Position numbers and translations under genes: made by a program
Notes under the pieces: generated by a model
Seen by the model: the letters and a program-made list of their open reading frames with translations, nothing else
Database searches by the model: none
What the model was told of the DNA's origin: nothing
Part shown: piece after piece, positions 10,613 to 23,770 of the stretch
How the letters are laid out: the number at the start of each line of letters is the position of its first letter
Numbering within the stretch: position 1 is the first letter of the stretch
DNA from: Cycas panzhihuaensis
Taxonomy: Eukaryota; Cycadophyta
DNA length: 64,000 nucleotides
NCBI GenBank assembly: GCA_023213395.1
Contig: CM041465.1
Location: 123,511,741-123,575,740, forward strand
Direction of reading: 5' to 3'

Positions 10613-11225
10613 TTAGGTCGCCTGCAAGCAACAGCGCAAGGGATTGGGTTGAATGATCACTCGGGTGGTATTTCCAAGAGAGTAATGCCTAAACTTCTTG
10701 GTTGCATGTACCAAGGAGAGGCATTCTTTCTCCGCAGGGGAATAGTTGAGTTCGGCAGTCATGAGGGTGCGATTGATGAAGTAAATAGCCCTCTCAGCTC
10801 TCGAATCATCCTCCTGGGCCAACATGGCGCCCAAAGATTCATCAATTGCCGAGGTATACAGGATGAATGGCCTATCAAAGAGAGGCGGTGCCAATGTCGG
10901 GGCGGAAGCAAGGGCTTCCTTAAGTTCTTCGAAGGCTTGTTGGGCCTTGGAAGACCAAACAAACGGTGCCCCCTTCTTTAATAAGTTAGTGAGCGGTTTG
11001 CCGTTTATAGCAAAGTTCGCCAAAAAATGCTTGAGGAAACCAAGCCTACTTAAAAATGACTTAATTTGTCGTTGGGTTTTAGGAGGTGGCATGTCAAGGA
11101 TGGCCTTGACTTTATCAGGGTCAATTTGGATTCCTTGCTTTGACACAAGGAAACCAAAGAACTTGCTAGCGGTCATGGCAAACACACATTTAAGAGGGTT
11201 GAGGCTTACATAGTATTTGCGGCAT
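10613..11225 (-). pseudogene. Tat reverse transcriptase thumb and RNase H
   Basis: The frame starts abruptly at CRKYYVSLNPLKCVF and runs through the connection (QGIQIDPDKVKAILDMPPP) into RNase H with LYTSAIDESLGAMLAQ and ELNYSPAEKECLSLV. The RT fingers and palm with the YVDD box, and the whole protease, are absent: gag tail sequence joins this segment near 11210-11240. A frameshift near 10620 separates it from the downstream integrase frame. The remaining RNase H still shows its core motifs. Confidence 0.88.
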
Positions 11226-13447
11226 CGTGCAGGTGATGCAGTATGTCGGTTAGGGGAACCCGAGGAAGAGGCTGAATTCTTCGCACCCTTCCCCTTGGCT
11301 TGGGAAGAGTGAGGGTTTGGAGACCTCCCTCGGTTCCAGTTATTTTTCTGTTGGGGGTTGCGATCACGTTTCCCATGTCTGGGGAAGGGATCTCTGTGAA
11401 CATGCTGATCTAGGTTGGGTCTAGATGCCCATTTTGGGGAAGAGTCACGTTGTGGGGCAGCCTTAGGATGCTGCGCCCGACACCGCAAATCGTCATGGAA
11501 GCACTCTCCATGGATGGAGCACCACTTCTTCTCAAGGGAGGAGTCAGGTTTCCTTACTTGAGAGGACTGAGTGTTTCCACCCTTGGAAGGAGCAGCTTGT
11601 GAAGCCTGGTGAACTGGCTTGTTAGACGTAGGAGATGAAGGAGTTTGAAGTTTGAGTTCCTTCATAGTACATTCAAATGAACATATAACTGAAGTAAGAG
11701 GGTCTAGAGTCTTCTCAGTGGAATGGGAAGAAGACCTAGTGGGTTGTTTAGTTTTGGTTTCTTTTGATGGTGGTGGTGCCTCATGTCATTGTGAGGACTT
11801 TATAGGCTTCTTAAGTCTAGCCTAGATCTCAATGGCTTCAAGTGCCAAGCACTTCGCTATAGCAGAGTCACACATAGTCACCCCCATCTTGAGGACTTCT
11901 ACGTGAACTTCTGGACGAAGGGCATTGACAAAAAGGCCCCTCTTCAACTCCTCAGGCAAAGTAGCTTTAGTGGAGTGAAGAAGGTCGTGGAAACACAGCA
12001 CAAAGTCACGATTAATCTCATCGTGGCCTTTTTTAAGCGACAAGAGGGATTTCATTCCACTCTCAAATGGGCGAGCCATGTCAAAGTAGTTAACGAACTC
12101 ATCAATGAGCTGCTGGAATGAGAAGATAGAATGCACGGGTAGACGATAACACCATTTAAGGGCATCGCCTTAAAGAGACCGCGGGAATAGTTTCATGAGG
12201 ATGTGGTCGTAAGCCCAGTAATTAATGCATGCCATAGAGAAGCTACGAACATGCTCCACCGGGTCTTGCAACGAAGTCCCATCGAATTTGGGAACTTTAG
12301 GGGGGTGAGGCGGTAAGTTAGTCCTTAGTGCCTCGACGGATAATGGGGTTGACCGATACTCCATAAAGGGACGTACCCTTGACTCGACCATAGGGTCAAC
12401 AGATGTTGGAAATGATGGCAGGTAGGTTTGTCCAAATCCTCCTTGGAGGGTTTGGTTCGAAAGGGGATGTTGTCCTCCTACTGCTTTGTGAAGAGGTGCG
12501 AATCCCACATTTGAAGAAACCTGCATGGAAGCGGATAGGTATGACGTACCCATCCCTCCAAGAGAGAGTGCTCCTTGTTGAAAAGGAGCTTGAGGGAATG
12601 AGCCTTGGGAACGAGTTGGCCCCCCTTGCAAAGGCATGACATAAGGTGCCACACAAGATGGAAGATAAGAAGGGTGAGGGACCAGATTCTACCCATATGG
12701 GCCGCCTGTGGGTGGCGTGACCCCATAAAGATGTAGAGGGTCCACCCCATAAGCAGGTAGGGAGTTCCCTTTACCAAGCCCCCACGATTGAGTAGTGTTA
12801 CCGAGAGGTAGGTAGAGAGAAGGGTCCTTTGGTTGGTGTTAGGATTGTGTGGGGACAGACCCCATGTGACTAGAAGTAGGGGGACATGTAGGTCCCCTAG
12901 GTCTAGCAGGTGGATAAACAATGGTAGGAGGAGGACTAGTGGTTTGACTAGCCGGGGGCATGCTCAACCCGAGTTGGTAAAATGGCATGCCCCGAGTGGT
13001 CCCCAAGGAACATGCACCATGGAGAGAAGAAGAAGATATAGAAGGTAGGCTTATCATGGGTAGAGTAGTTGAACAAGATGAGTGAGGTGAAGGGGATGTA
13101 GAAGAAGATGACACAACACTCCGCAAGACCTCCTCAAACCACTTTAGGTGTGGTTGGAGGCGTGCGGCTTGGAAACATTGACTCAAAGCTTCTACTACAT
13201 CAGTGGGAGGGGTATCTGCTTGATCGTAAGAGGTGGAAGGGGCCTCATACAAAGTTGATCCCGCAGGACGATCCTCATGAGAATCGCCATGGGAATGGCG
13301 AAACTCCAAAGGAGATGTAGGTTCTACTCCATGAGTAGAGGAATGATGAGATTGGGGGTGTGGCTGGTCACCCGAATAATAAATGGGGTCTTCACTTCCT
13401 TGGGCAGACCCTTGGAAGGAAGTAGATGGATCTAAGGAATCAATCAC
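11226..13447 (-). pseudogene. Tat gag
   Basis: A single frame from the ATG at 13447 runs down to about 11226 with a handful of stops, several at likely former Gln (for example near 12170 and 11820) or Arg codons. The N-terminal part is Ser/Pro-rich. The retrotransposon gag core spans about 11822-12330 (PKFDGTSLQDPVEHVRSF through LQ-x-GDALKWCYRL to ALRPEVHVEVL). A basic tail holds the zinc knuckle CSIHGECFHDDLRC near 11505-11550. Gag would form the particle and package RNA. The frame continues directly into the RT thumb because of the internal deletion. Confidence 0.85.
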
Positions 13448-13722
13448 ATAGGCGTGGTATGCTCAATCCGAAAGAAATCCCTCCATGATCGGATTAGGAT
13501 CCGATGTGGGAAGGGAATGATATGAAGGCTCTTCTGACAACCGGGGTAGGCCTCATAAGCGACGTGAGAATCGTCACATGTAAGTCCTACCTATGCATTG
13601 GAAGAAGAGGGAAACAAGGTTATGCACGCGTTGGGGCTACCCAACAAAATAAAAAGGGAAAGCTACCAAGAGGTAGTAACACCAACAAAAAAGGGAGGAA
13701 GACTAACTCCCTTACTAGCGGG

Positions 13723-13740
13723 TCCCCAGTATGGTCACCA
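13723..13740 (-). other. primer binding site of the Tat element
   Basis: One base after the LTR end, the minus strand reads TGGTGACCATACTGGGGA. This resembles the TGGCGAC-x-x-x-x-CTGGGGA primer sites common in Tat relatives. It marks the right LTR as the 5' LTR. The priming tRNA was not determined. Confidence 0.75.
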
Positions 13741-14898
13741 GTGGAATCGCATCTATGGGATGGCAACTACACTTGGTGAAGATTGGGGCAATCAACAAAA
13801 AATTCCAGAATAAAAGATACAATCCTACAAGTGAAGGAAACACCTACACAGGGCGTCCGTGTGTCAGAACGCAGGTTTGGGACCCACGAATGGCGCACAG
13901 CTTCCTCAAGGTGGCTCGACTTTTGGCTTGAAGGGCGAGATACATGTAAGGTATCTTGGATAATCCCAAAAGATGGAATCCTCCCACCCTTGGATGGCCA
14001 GAAAGGGAAGGGTGGCCCAACGAAGGAAATAACTTCTATGAGAAAGTGATATGGTATGTGTGAAATAGATACAAAAAAGAACTCCTTAGGCTGACTCACC
14101 TAAGGCAGGTCTACGAGGGAAAAAGGCGATGCCAAAAGGCCACTTACCGCTATGTGAGCGAATGGATCTAAGTCCCTGCAAGGGCAGCTAGAGTAGCGTG
14201 TGTGAATAGGATGCGAAGGGTGTGTATGAAGGGATAATAAAAGTGCTCTTGTTTACTTTCACAAAAGGGGACATAAAACACACTCTCACTCTCTTTTTCT
14301 TTTAAACAAGAAAGGACAGAAACAATATTCCAAACAAGCTCAAGCATGCATACTAGGAAAATGCAAAGCTAAGGGACATTTTACATTCAAGTAGGAGAGG
14401 AGAGAGGTATAATCCCTACAATATGCTCCTTCCTATAAAAGCAACATGTGACATGCGTATGCAAGGTGAATGTGTGTAAATTTGTTGACTACTCTTTTCC
14501 TTTTAGGCTATTTACTATGCAAGATGATAGGCCTAATAATGACAAAAGGAAAAGAGCTACGAGAGGAGGGGAAGTATGTACCCAGAAAGTCACGTGGCCG
14601 AAGAAGATATCTTGTCTGTATGTCGTGCTTACTCCCTTGTCCTTGTCTGACACACCAATGTTGTTGAGAAGTAGTATTGAAGGGGCTTCCTTACCTTTCC
14701 TGTGTAAAAGAAGAAAAGAAAAAACCAGAAAGGACAAGAGGAAACAAAGCAACTATACGAAGAAGAGAAATGAAAAGAAAAAAGGTGAAGACTTACCGGA
14801 TCAAGTGCCTCGCTCGTTGCGAACGCTATGTGAAACCTACAAGCACAAAGGTTTTCTTCCCCTTTCTTCAAGGGGATACTAGAATGCCAAGTAGGTGC

Positions 14899-15667
<769 letters not shown>

Positions 15668-16753
15668 AAGGAAGTAAAGTTCCAAAAAGTCACAAGTGAA
15701 GTGCTAGAGACAACACAAAATATTTAACTGAAAGCTACTTCCAAACTCATCAACATAAGTCACAACAAGCAATGAACGCAAGTAGTTAGCCTTAGAATGG
15801 CTAATCCTCTGATGTAAATACCTCCACACTTCCTTTTGAGCACAAGGGTAGTAGGTTTAGGCAGCCTATATGACAGCCAATGGTAAAGGAGCAAATGGTA
15901 TGGAAGTTAGAAAGGTTACTAGTGTTACCAAAGTTGCGGTATGCAGCGTGTGCAACATCGGATGAGGGAGCGGATAAAAGAGGGATATGACAGCACTAGG
16001 GGCCGAAAAACCTTACTAATATAGGGCTCTCAAGGCTGGAAGTAGTGCAGCAAGGGGTTGCATACACTGGTTCTAGCGGTAGCCTCTTTTCTGGGGTCGT
16101 CTAGTAGCCCAAGGAAAACACAAGGAGGAGAGCAGGGAGGAGAAGGGGGATTGCCCCTTGGGAAGCCAACCTTATTGGGTACAGAACCCGCCGAGGCTTC
16201 CTTCACTCACACCTTGAGAGGCTCACCTCGCAGCCCTCTTGGAGAGACCATAGAGACATCGGAAAGAAAATGCATATATTAAAGGAAAACCGCAGAGAAA
16301 TACCTCCTGCACAAACTAGGGAAAGACTAAAAATAAAAGATGTATGAAGGAAACTTAGCTTTCAAAGAAGTTTAAAGGAGATGATATGAGGAAAACCATA
16401 AGGAGCTACCTGCTAAGTTGAGTTTGTAGCAGGCTTGCTTGAGAACAACATATGAGGAAGCCAATCTAGGCGCTTGTAGGAGAATCTTTGTAAATCTGAA
16501 GAAGAAAAATTGTTGGACACATGTAGATGCAAGCTTTGAATGGTATTGCCGCTTGGTGAAGCTCGTTGATGAGATTGGATCCACGAACCTAAGCTGTGGA
16601 AGATAGAGTCTAGGTAGGAACACAGAAGATCTCATCAGATGCAAGGTGTTTTCTGTAGGAGGTAGCTTGCAGAGGCAGCAGAAGAGTAGGAGAAAGAGAG
16701 TTGCAAGAGCTTGTTGGAGGTTGACAGGGGAAGAAATGAGGAACGTTTTGGGC

Positions 16754-16760
16754 TTTATAC
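16754..16760 (-). promoter_or_regulatory. candidate TATA box in the 5' LTR
   Basis: The minus strand reads GAGTATAAAGCCC here, about 700 bp into the LTR, and the same word is kept at 3682-3688 in the 3' LTR. It is the best TATA candidate I saw for element transcription, but the start site is not visible. Confidence 0.35.
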
Positions 16761-17471
16761 TCAACCCTAGCCCTAATCGAGCAATTAGGGTTAGGATGGG
16801 ACTCGGGGAGCAACTAATCCACGTGGCAATTTTGTGAAAAATGTGAAAATTACTACGGTGGATTAAAAAAATAGAGGTGGATAGTCGCACCACTGTGAAC
16901 TTCACGGTACCACTAAGTTTACAGTAGTGTAGGGCTAGAATGCAACAAAAAGGGAGATGAGGGTCTTGGGGGCCCTAGGAGAGGGTACCCTAGGCCTATG
17001 AGAGGCTGGCCCTCCTATCTAGGTGGCTGGGGACAGTCCAAGTGGGTAAATGGGATAGACTGGATTGGGCATCGAGAGGTAGGCTTCCCAAGAAACTTAT
17101 GGATGGACACAAAAATGCCAACCACTTCTAGTGGAATGATAGGGGCTGCAGTATGACAAGAAACGTGTGAGCGGATGACACAAATTGGTCGATGCTCGAG
17201 GCAATGTAGAGGTGCAGCAGAGGGTTGTAAAGCGCCATAGGGATGCATGCCTCACGGAGAAGCATGTCTCGCAGGTCGTCATAGGCTAGGGACATGTAGT
17301 ATGATCGAGCAAGGTGCATAACAATCGTAAAGATGAACCAATCAATCATGCAATGAATCAAGCAACGCTTTAATCTATCTCCTGAGATGACTTAGAAAGG
17401 ATATTGAAGTATACCTATGATTACATGTTCGACCCGTCCATATCCATTCCTGGTAGCCGGGAAACACTCAG

Positions 17472-17958
17472 TAAATATCATAAGAAAGTTATGATTATTG
17501 ATTGTTTGGTGCAATTAGTTGATATATCTAGGTCGGTATTTGTTATATGGAGATGAATTAATTATTTTATAAGACAAGGGTATTAAATTACAACATAATA
17601 GTTTTGTTAATCAATTAATTGCAGGGGTAGGAAGATAGGTAGATTGCAACAGGTAGCGGGAACTATAGACTGCACAAGTTCGTAACCCATAGATTTGGTT
17701 TATAGAGTGATTTATCGAGGAACATGTTGAAATAAAATATATCAAGTTTACAAACAATGAGTAATGATGGGAGATAACATGAGCATTTAAAAATGGCTTC
17801 TTAAATGTGTTTATTTGAGAGCTTCTACTGTAACTTAGAATACCCAAAACATCACATGCGTGAACTATTCCAAGCGAAGTGCACTTTTAAATTGCAAGTT
17901 TGCTTTCATTATTTTGGATTTAAATTTAATCATAAAGTGTTGTATTTGTATGTTTTAG
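17472..17958. other. AT-rich flank, no gene seen
   Basis: Single-copy-looking AT-rich DNA lies between the Tat element and the poly(T) end of the LINE. I found no ORF with a recognisable motif. Confidence 0.6.
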
Positions 17959-20900
17959 TTTTTTTTTTTGTTTTTTTGATTAGGTAAAAGAATAGCTAGG
18001 GTTTTAAAGTGTCTCTGAACCTTTTACATCATCTGCCTCTTGGCCGAAGGAAAACGATGGCCACGACAAGATCATGGCCTAGCTAAACCCCAAAGAATCC
18101 GAAACCTACCCTGCCATGACAAGTCTAGTGGCTAGCTCTGTTGCCTTTTCAGGCCCCGTCCTCCTTAACCAGTGTCATAATTTCTTCTGAGATATCCTCT
18201 CTCCAAATAATGAGACCTCTATGATTAACACCCCAGTTAGCCAACTTATCTGTCACCTTGTTACCTTCTCTGTATGTGTCTGATATGGACATTTGACAAT
18301 TTTTTTAGATTTTCTTTTATATCCACGATGAAAGCATGAGTTCTCCACTCTGGCTCATACATACCTTTAAGAAGATTTATCACATTCAAAGAGTCCCCTT
18401 CTAGGATCATCTTTCCGTAGCCCCCCTCTAAGGCCATATCCATAGCTCTTTACATAACTGTCATTTTAGTATGTGATTTGTCTGTTGCCCATAGTACTCA
18501 GCAAAAGCCCACTTGACCTCCCCTCTAGAATCTCTACAAATGCTCCCTCCCTTAGCTTCCCCTAGATTGCCTTTTGAAGCCTCATCAAAGTTTATTTTAA
18601 ACCAAGAATCCTCGAGGGAAATCCATGGGCACACTCCTCTTTCCTCCCTTTGCACTCTAGGACTCATCCCCCACTTTTCCAGAATATTGCCCTAAGGGGT
18701 TATGATTTGTTTCTCAACTCTAGGTTTCACAATCTCCCCCAACTTAGAATAAATAATATTAAAAATTTTATAATCCTCCATTTGTCTGTCTTAGAAGACC
18801 CTCATGTTCCTCTCCTTTCACAAATTCCACATCATCACTGGTAGGGAGAGACGCCAAACACTGGACAAGGTTTTACACCTGAAGGGGCTTTGCAAGGATC
18901 TCCACTGATCCTCCAAGTTCCTAGGATGTGCCTAATGAACCTCAAAAAGGTCCAACACCATACTCCACACTTTTCTCAAGAAAGTACAATGAATGAAGAC
19001 ATGGTCCATAGATTCCTTCTCTACTCAACAGAGAATACATCTGTTAGGCATCATAAACTCTATCTTCCTAAGGTTATCCACCATAAGAATTTTGTTTTTC
19101 AAGAATGTCCACCAAAAAACAACGATCTTGGGGTTTAGCCTCAGTTTCCATACCCCTTCTAGAATAGGGTTCCTCTGATGACCCTTTTCAAGGCAAAGGA
19201 AATGATATCCCATCTTTACTATGTAATCTTCTGAGGGGGATGCTAGCCACACCATAGAATCCGCTTCCATCCTCTTAGGTATATAGCACCACTCTATCAC
19301 CCCCTTTAGAGCCTCCAACCTATCTTAGGAGGCTGTCTCCCCATGCAGATACTCAAATCTCCTCCATCTTTTATTCCCGCCACTCCATTCCCAATAATCT
19401 TTCACTTTGTTTCCATATTGGTTCTCACACAGAGGTTGCACTAGGGTTAAATCAGGTTGACTTTTTAGCCTCATGTTACCACACCAGACATCCTCCCAAA
19501 AGCTAATGGTATTGCCATCTCCTAATCTCCAGTGCACCCCTGCCTTAATCATCCCTCTAGATTTCAGGATGCTCCTCTATATCAGAGATCCCAGGGGGGG
19601 ATTCAAGCTCTTTAGAAATTGACCCCCCTAAAGATACTTTTGAGTCAATATTCTATCCCATAATCTGCCTTCTCTTTAGCCAGGCACCAACCCAATTTTG
19701 CTACCAAAGCCTCATTGAAAAGGGGCAATCTTTGAAGATTTAAGCCTTTGGCCCTCTTTGGGAGACAAACTTTCTTCCAATCCACTAAATGAATTATGTC
19801 CTTCTCCTCCATCTTAGTCTAAAGAAATCTCTTCTAGATAGTTTCCAGGCTTGTTATAATATGGTTATGCATTCTAAATATGGACATCAAATAAATAAGG
19901 ATACTCTAAAGAGAGGTAGTAACAAGAAGAAGCTTTCCAGCCTGACTTAGAAGAGCTCCTTTTCAACCTGCCAGCTTTCTCTGAATCCTGTCTATGATAG
20001 GTTTCCACAACTTAGTCATTTTTCTTACAAAAAGGGGCATACCCAAGTACAAAGTAGGAAGCTTATAGGTAGGCATATCAAGGATTCTACTGATCCTCTT
20101 CTGAGTATGCTCCAAGGTATTTATAAAGAATACATTGCCTTTGTTAAGATTTGTCTTTTGATTTGTAACCTGCTGGAACTTTTACAACCACCCTTCCTTG
20201 AGTTTGCAGGCTTCCCCTAAGTCCACCTTTCTTAGGAAGATGTTATCATCAACAAATTGGTGATGCACCACATTATCAATATCATAAGTTGGTTGTATTC
20301 CATTAATTATCCCCAGTCTTCTTGCCTCCTCCGTGGCTCTTCCTAGTAGTTCAACGATAATTATAAACAAATAGGGAGACAGAGGGTCTCTTTGCCTCAG
20401 GCCTTTGAAACCTGGGAAGAACCTCGTTGAGATATCATTAATAATAATAGAATATTAGGGCTTAGATATACATAGGTTCATCCATTCCCTCCATATTTCC
20501 CTGAAACCAAAAACTTCAAAGCAATCCATTAAGCAGTCCCATGAAACTCTATCATAGGCTTTTGAGAGATTAATTTTAACTATCACATTGGGCTCCTTCC
20601 TATGATACGATGAGTCAAGCGTTTCATAGACGACAATTATACCATCTGTGATATGTCTCCCTTTTACAAAACCTTCCTAGCTCATAGAAATGATCCCGGG
20701 GAGGATCTTCTTAAGCCTATTTGCCAACATCTTAGAGAGAATCTTATATTTTACATTACAGAGGCTGATAGGATGGAAGTCCTCCATGCTTTTTGTCCCC
20801 TTCTTTTTAGGGATTAACATAATAAATGTTGCTTTCCATTCACTCGACATCTTATGATTCCTATGGAACTTGTTCATATCCTCCATCAGGTCCCCTTCAA

Positions 20901-21415
20901 TTATGTCCCAGAATTCCTAGAAAAAACTAGGAGGGAAGCTGTCCAGACTAGGTGCTTTCTCCCTCTTCATCCCAAAAGCAACCTTTCTAACTTCCTCTTG
21001 GATAAATGGAGTTTCAAATAGAACATTTTGACCTTCATTTATCAATTTTGGAATTGTCCTTACAAAATCCTTCCAGATATCCTCATTTTGACACCTTGAC
21101 ACTTGAAACAACTCCTTGAGTAATCCATAGTGATGTCCTTAATTTCTTCTTATCCCTTAACATCCTGTCCATATTTACTAAGCAAGCTACTAATTCTATT
21201 ACTAGATCTATGTTTAACCACTACCATGTGGAAAAATTTGGTGTTTCTATCCCCTTTGGCTAACCATAGGGCCCTAGATTTTTGCCTCCAGTTGATCTCC
21301 TCATTTAATAGAGTCTCCTCTAGAGTCTTAACCAGATCACTTTCCACTTAGTCTAGTTCCTAGGATCTACCTTCCTCCTAGATCCTCCTAACGATGGCTT
21401 TTAGTTTATTTTAAA
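17959..21415 (-). mobile_element. LINE (non-LTR) retrotransposon, 5'-truncated
   Basis: A poly(T) run at 17959-17978 on the plus strand is the poly(A) tail of a minus-strand copy. Going up in coordinate, the minus strand encodes RNase H, a zinc-finger RVT domain, reverse transcriptase and an upstream linker, and homology fades near 21415. No endonuclease or ORF1 is present, which is the typical product of incomplete target-primed reverse transcription. I could not find a convincing target-site duplication. Confidence 0.88.
18150..21395 (-). pseudogene. LINE ORF2 remnant: RT, zf-RVT, RNase H
   Basis: Reading leftward, a linker block (WLAKGDRNTKFFH, about 21240) leads to RT with MLIPKKKGTKSMEDFHPISL (about 20790), EGFVKGRHITDG, SKAYDRVSWD, GLRQRDPLSPYLFI and the catalytic FVDD near 20245. 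Next are the FW-E-x-W block (19325-19552) and zf-RVT (LNPKIVVFWWTFLKNK, 19025-19318). RNase H of the type found in plant LINEs follows: WFKINFDEASKGN, LEGDSLNVI and GNKVTDKLANWGV. The frame ends in a stop near 18150. Many stops and frameshifts break it. Several stops replace expected Trp or Gln. Confidence 0.87.
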
Positions 21416-22489
21416 CTTTGAGAATATTTACTATTTTAACACATTAAATAGGGCAAATGTGTGCATTCTTGAAGTTTTTTATTTAAACAGTCCTAAAGAG
21501 AGGCAACATAAAGAAATAAAATATATTTAATTTACAAACAATAATCGAAATAAAATTATTGACACCGAGTTGAGCAAGTTACCAAGGGACTTTGATATGG
21601 TGAACGAATCTTATATACAATAACAATATGTAATTGTCATGTAAAGTCTAAGGCTTTATTGCTTCACTTAAGGCTTTCTAAGTATAGGTCTAATGCTTTG
21701 TCCTCTAGAAAATACCTTAAATATTACCATTGATAAACTATGATGGAAAATTTATACTTTAATTATACTTCAAAATATGCACCTTGTAATTTTTTATTGA
21801 GGAGAAATTTAGGAAGCTATACTCATGAGACATTTATCATATGTTTGCTAATAGTGAACCCTTGTTACCCCAATATAGAGTTACATGAGTTGGAATTTAG
21901 TTAGAGTAATCACCTAAATCATAGGCCCTTGTCAAACAACACAAAAGTGTTTTCTCCCTAAAACTTATGGTCATACACTATTATCTCCATGTTATCAACT
22001 ACAGATATTGAATGACACCCTTTCATAATAAGGGATGTGGATAATAAAAGTCAACATGATATGACATAGTAGCCCCTTACTTTATAGAGGGTTTTGACAT
22101 TAAGAAAAGGAAAAAGGCAAAGACTTCTAAATGATAAGAAGATTGGGTTTATTATTCTCTTTGATTTTATACCCCTTTTTTAATATTTTGTTTAAATTAA
22201 GAAATTAAAGAAAGAGAGAGAGAGAGAATTAAACTTGAAATTAGAGCCTTTTTTCTTTAGTTTGGCAAGGTGTTCATGGCCTTGACCTAAAATTCATACC
22301 ACTTCATGTTGTTATACACATCTTTATAGAATGCTATTTAATTATATTTTAAATAATACTTTGTAAATGAGTTAGAATAAGTTGCTTTACTTAACATAGT
22401 TTTGTCATTCTAGGTGACATGGTTTTAACATATTTGTATTAAAGAGTTTGGCATACAAAGTCATTATTTATACTAGTTGATTTTTTATC
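21416..22489. other. AT-rich region, no gene seen
   Basis: This kilobase is AT-rich with a short GA run near 22210. I see no domain homology in any frame. It may be old, unrecognisable transposon sequence or unique spacer. Confidence 0.5.
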
Positions 22490-23770
22490 TTTCATGATAT
22501 ATGAAATCTTCTCTTGGTTTGACTATGACCTTACATAAGAACTCTTGAAATAACAATAGCCATTTATTTGTCCTCCCTTGTAGCAATGGTTTGCTTAAGA
22601 GATGTATCAATATTTGATGGTCAACAAAATAATTTAAAAGGGTTGGCTAGTGAGTAATGCCTAAAATTTTGGTCATAGACCATAGCCAACCCTCCTTTCT
22701 TTACAATCGTATAATTATGCTCAACTATGCTTAACTTCTTACTAGTTAAATATTTCAGATAGTTTATCTTTTTATTTATAGATTGAGTTAAGATGCATCC
22801 AATAGCGTATTGGAATACATTAGCATAGACAATTTCTTTTTTATCAATTCAAAAATTCCAAATTTGTTATTTGAGCAATTATAAGTTTTAATACATTAAA
22901 TGAGATTCGTTCATTTCTCCTCATGTTTAAGGCATATCCTAAATTAAGAGTTTAATAATAGAGAAATTCAAGCCTCGCCTTTAATGAATTTTCTATAATA
23001 ACTTGTCATAACCAATAATTCTTAACTATAGAGTAGTCAAATGTGTGAATATGATAATAACTTCCACTTTTATAGTATTTGTCAATGACCCTTGTTTTCT
23101 AGAAATGTGGCCTAATAACCTTTCAAATGGTGCCTTAAAATCATATGTTTTGAGGGTTTAATTTACTTTTTTTTGCAATCTTTTATCATGTCATTTTGGT
23201 TTCTCAAATGGTTATCTAATAAACTATACAACATGCAACCAATGAGGAACATTTTCACCTTTGTATCAATCACCTTTTTAAATATGTTTAACATGACTCC
23301 ATGGAATGTTGTTGAGGCATTAGTTAAGCCAAATGGTATTTCACAATAAGCATTAGTCCCTTATATTATTAAAGGTATATATTTTTATTGATCTTTTAGG
23401 GATATATTAACATAATTACAACCATAAAGCCATTTATAAAGAAGTCCATTTTATAGCCAATAACTCTCAAAGACATCTTTAGTAGATGGTATAAAAAATA
23501 GGTCTTCCTTCATGATTTGTTCAATGGTCTATCATCAACACATACATATATTCTCATTCTTCCTTTTTGCCACCATCATTAGTTTCACCCATTACCTATT
23601 GTCTACCTTATAAACATAACCTAATGCCAACAATTTATCTAACTCCATGTTTATCCATGGGATTCATATGGGGGGGCCTTTTTCATATTAATTTTATACC
23701 TTCCAATAATGTTATCTTATATGCTCCAAATTTTGGTGTAATTCCATTGCTTTTATGAAAACATACAAAT
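22490..23770 (-). pseudogene. Ty3/gypsy RT-RNase H relic
   Basis: The minus strand still shows RT blocks in order: MVAKRKNENICVDD and RPLNK (about 23520-23590), IPFGLTNASTTFHGVMLN (about 23290-23340), then KAPFERLLGHISRKQGS (about 23060-23140). RNase H follows with QYAIGCILTQS, a SKKLSIVEHNYT block and a weak end at FQEF near 22550. Stops and frameshifts occur every few codons. No LTRs, integrase or gag were found, so this is a deeply decayed fragment. It is in the opposite orientation to the chromovirus that follows. Confidence 0.75.

Noticed and set aside
17940-21440. Target-site duplication of the LINE
   Set aside because: I compared the sequence next to the poly(T) run with that beyond the 5' truncation point and found no convincing repeat.
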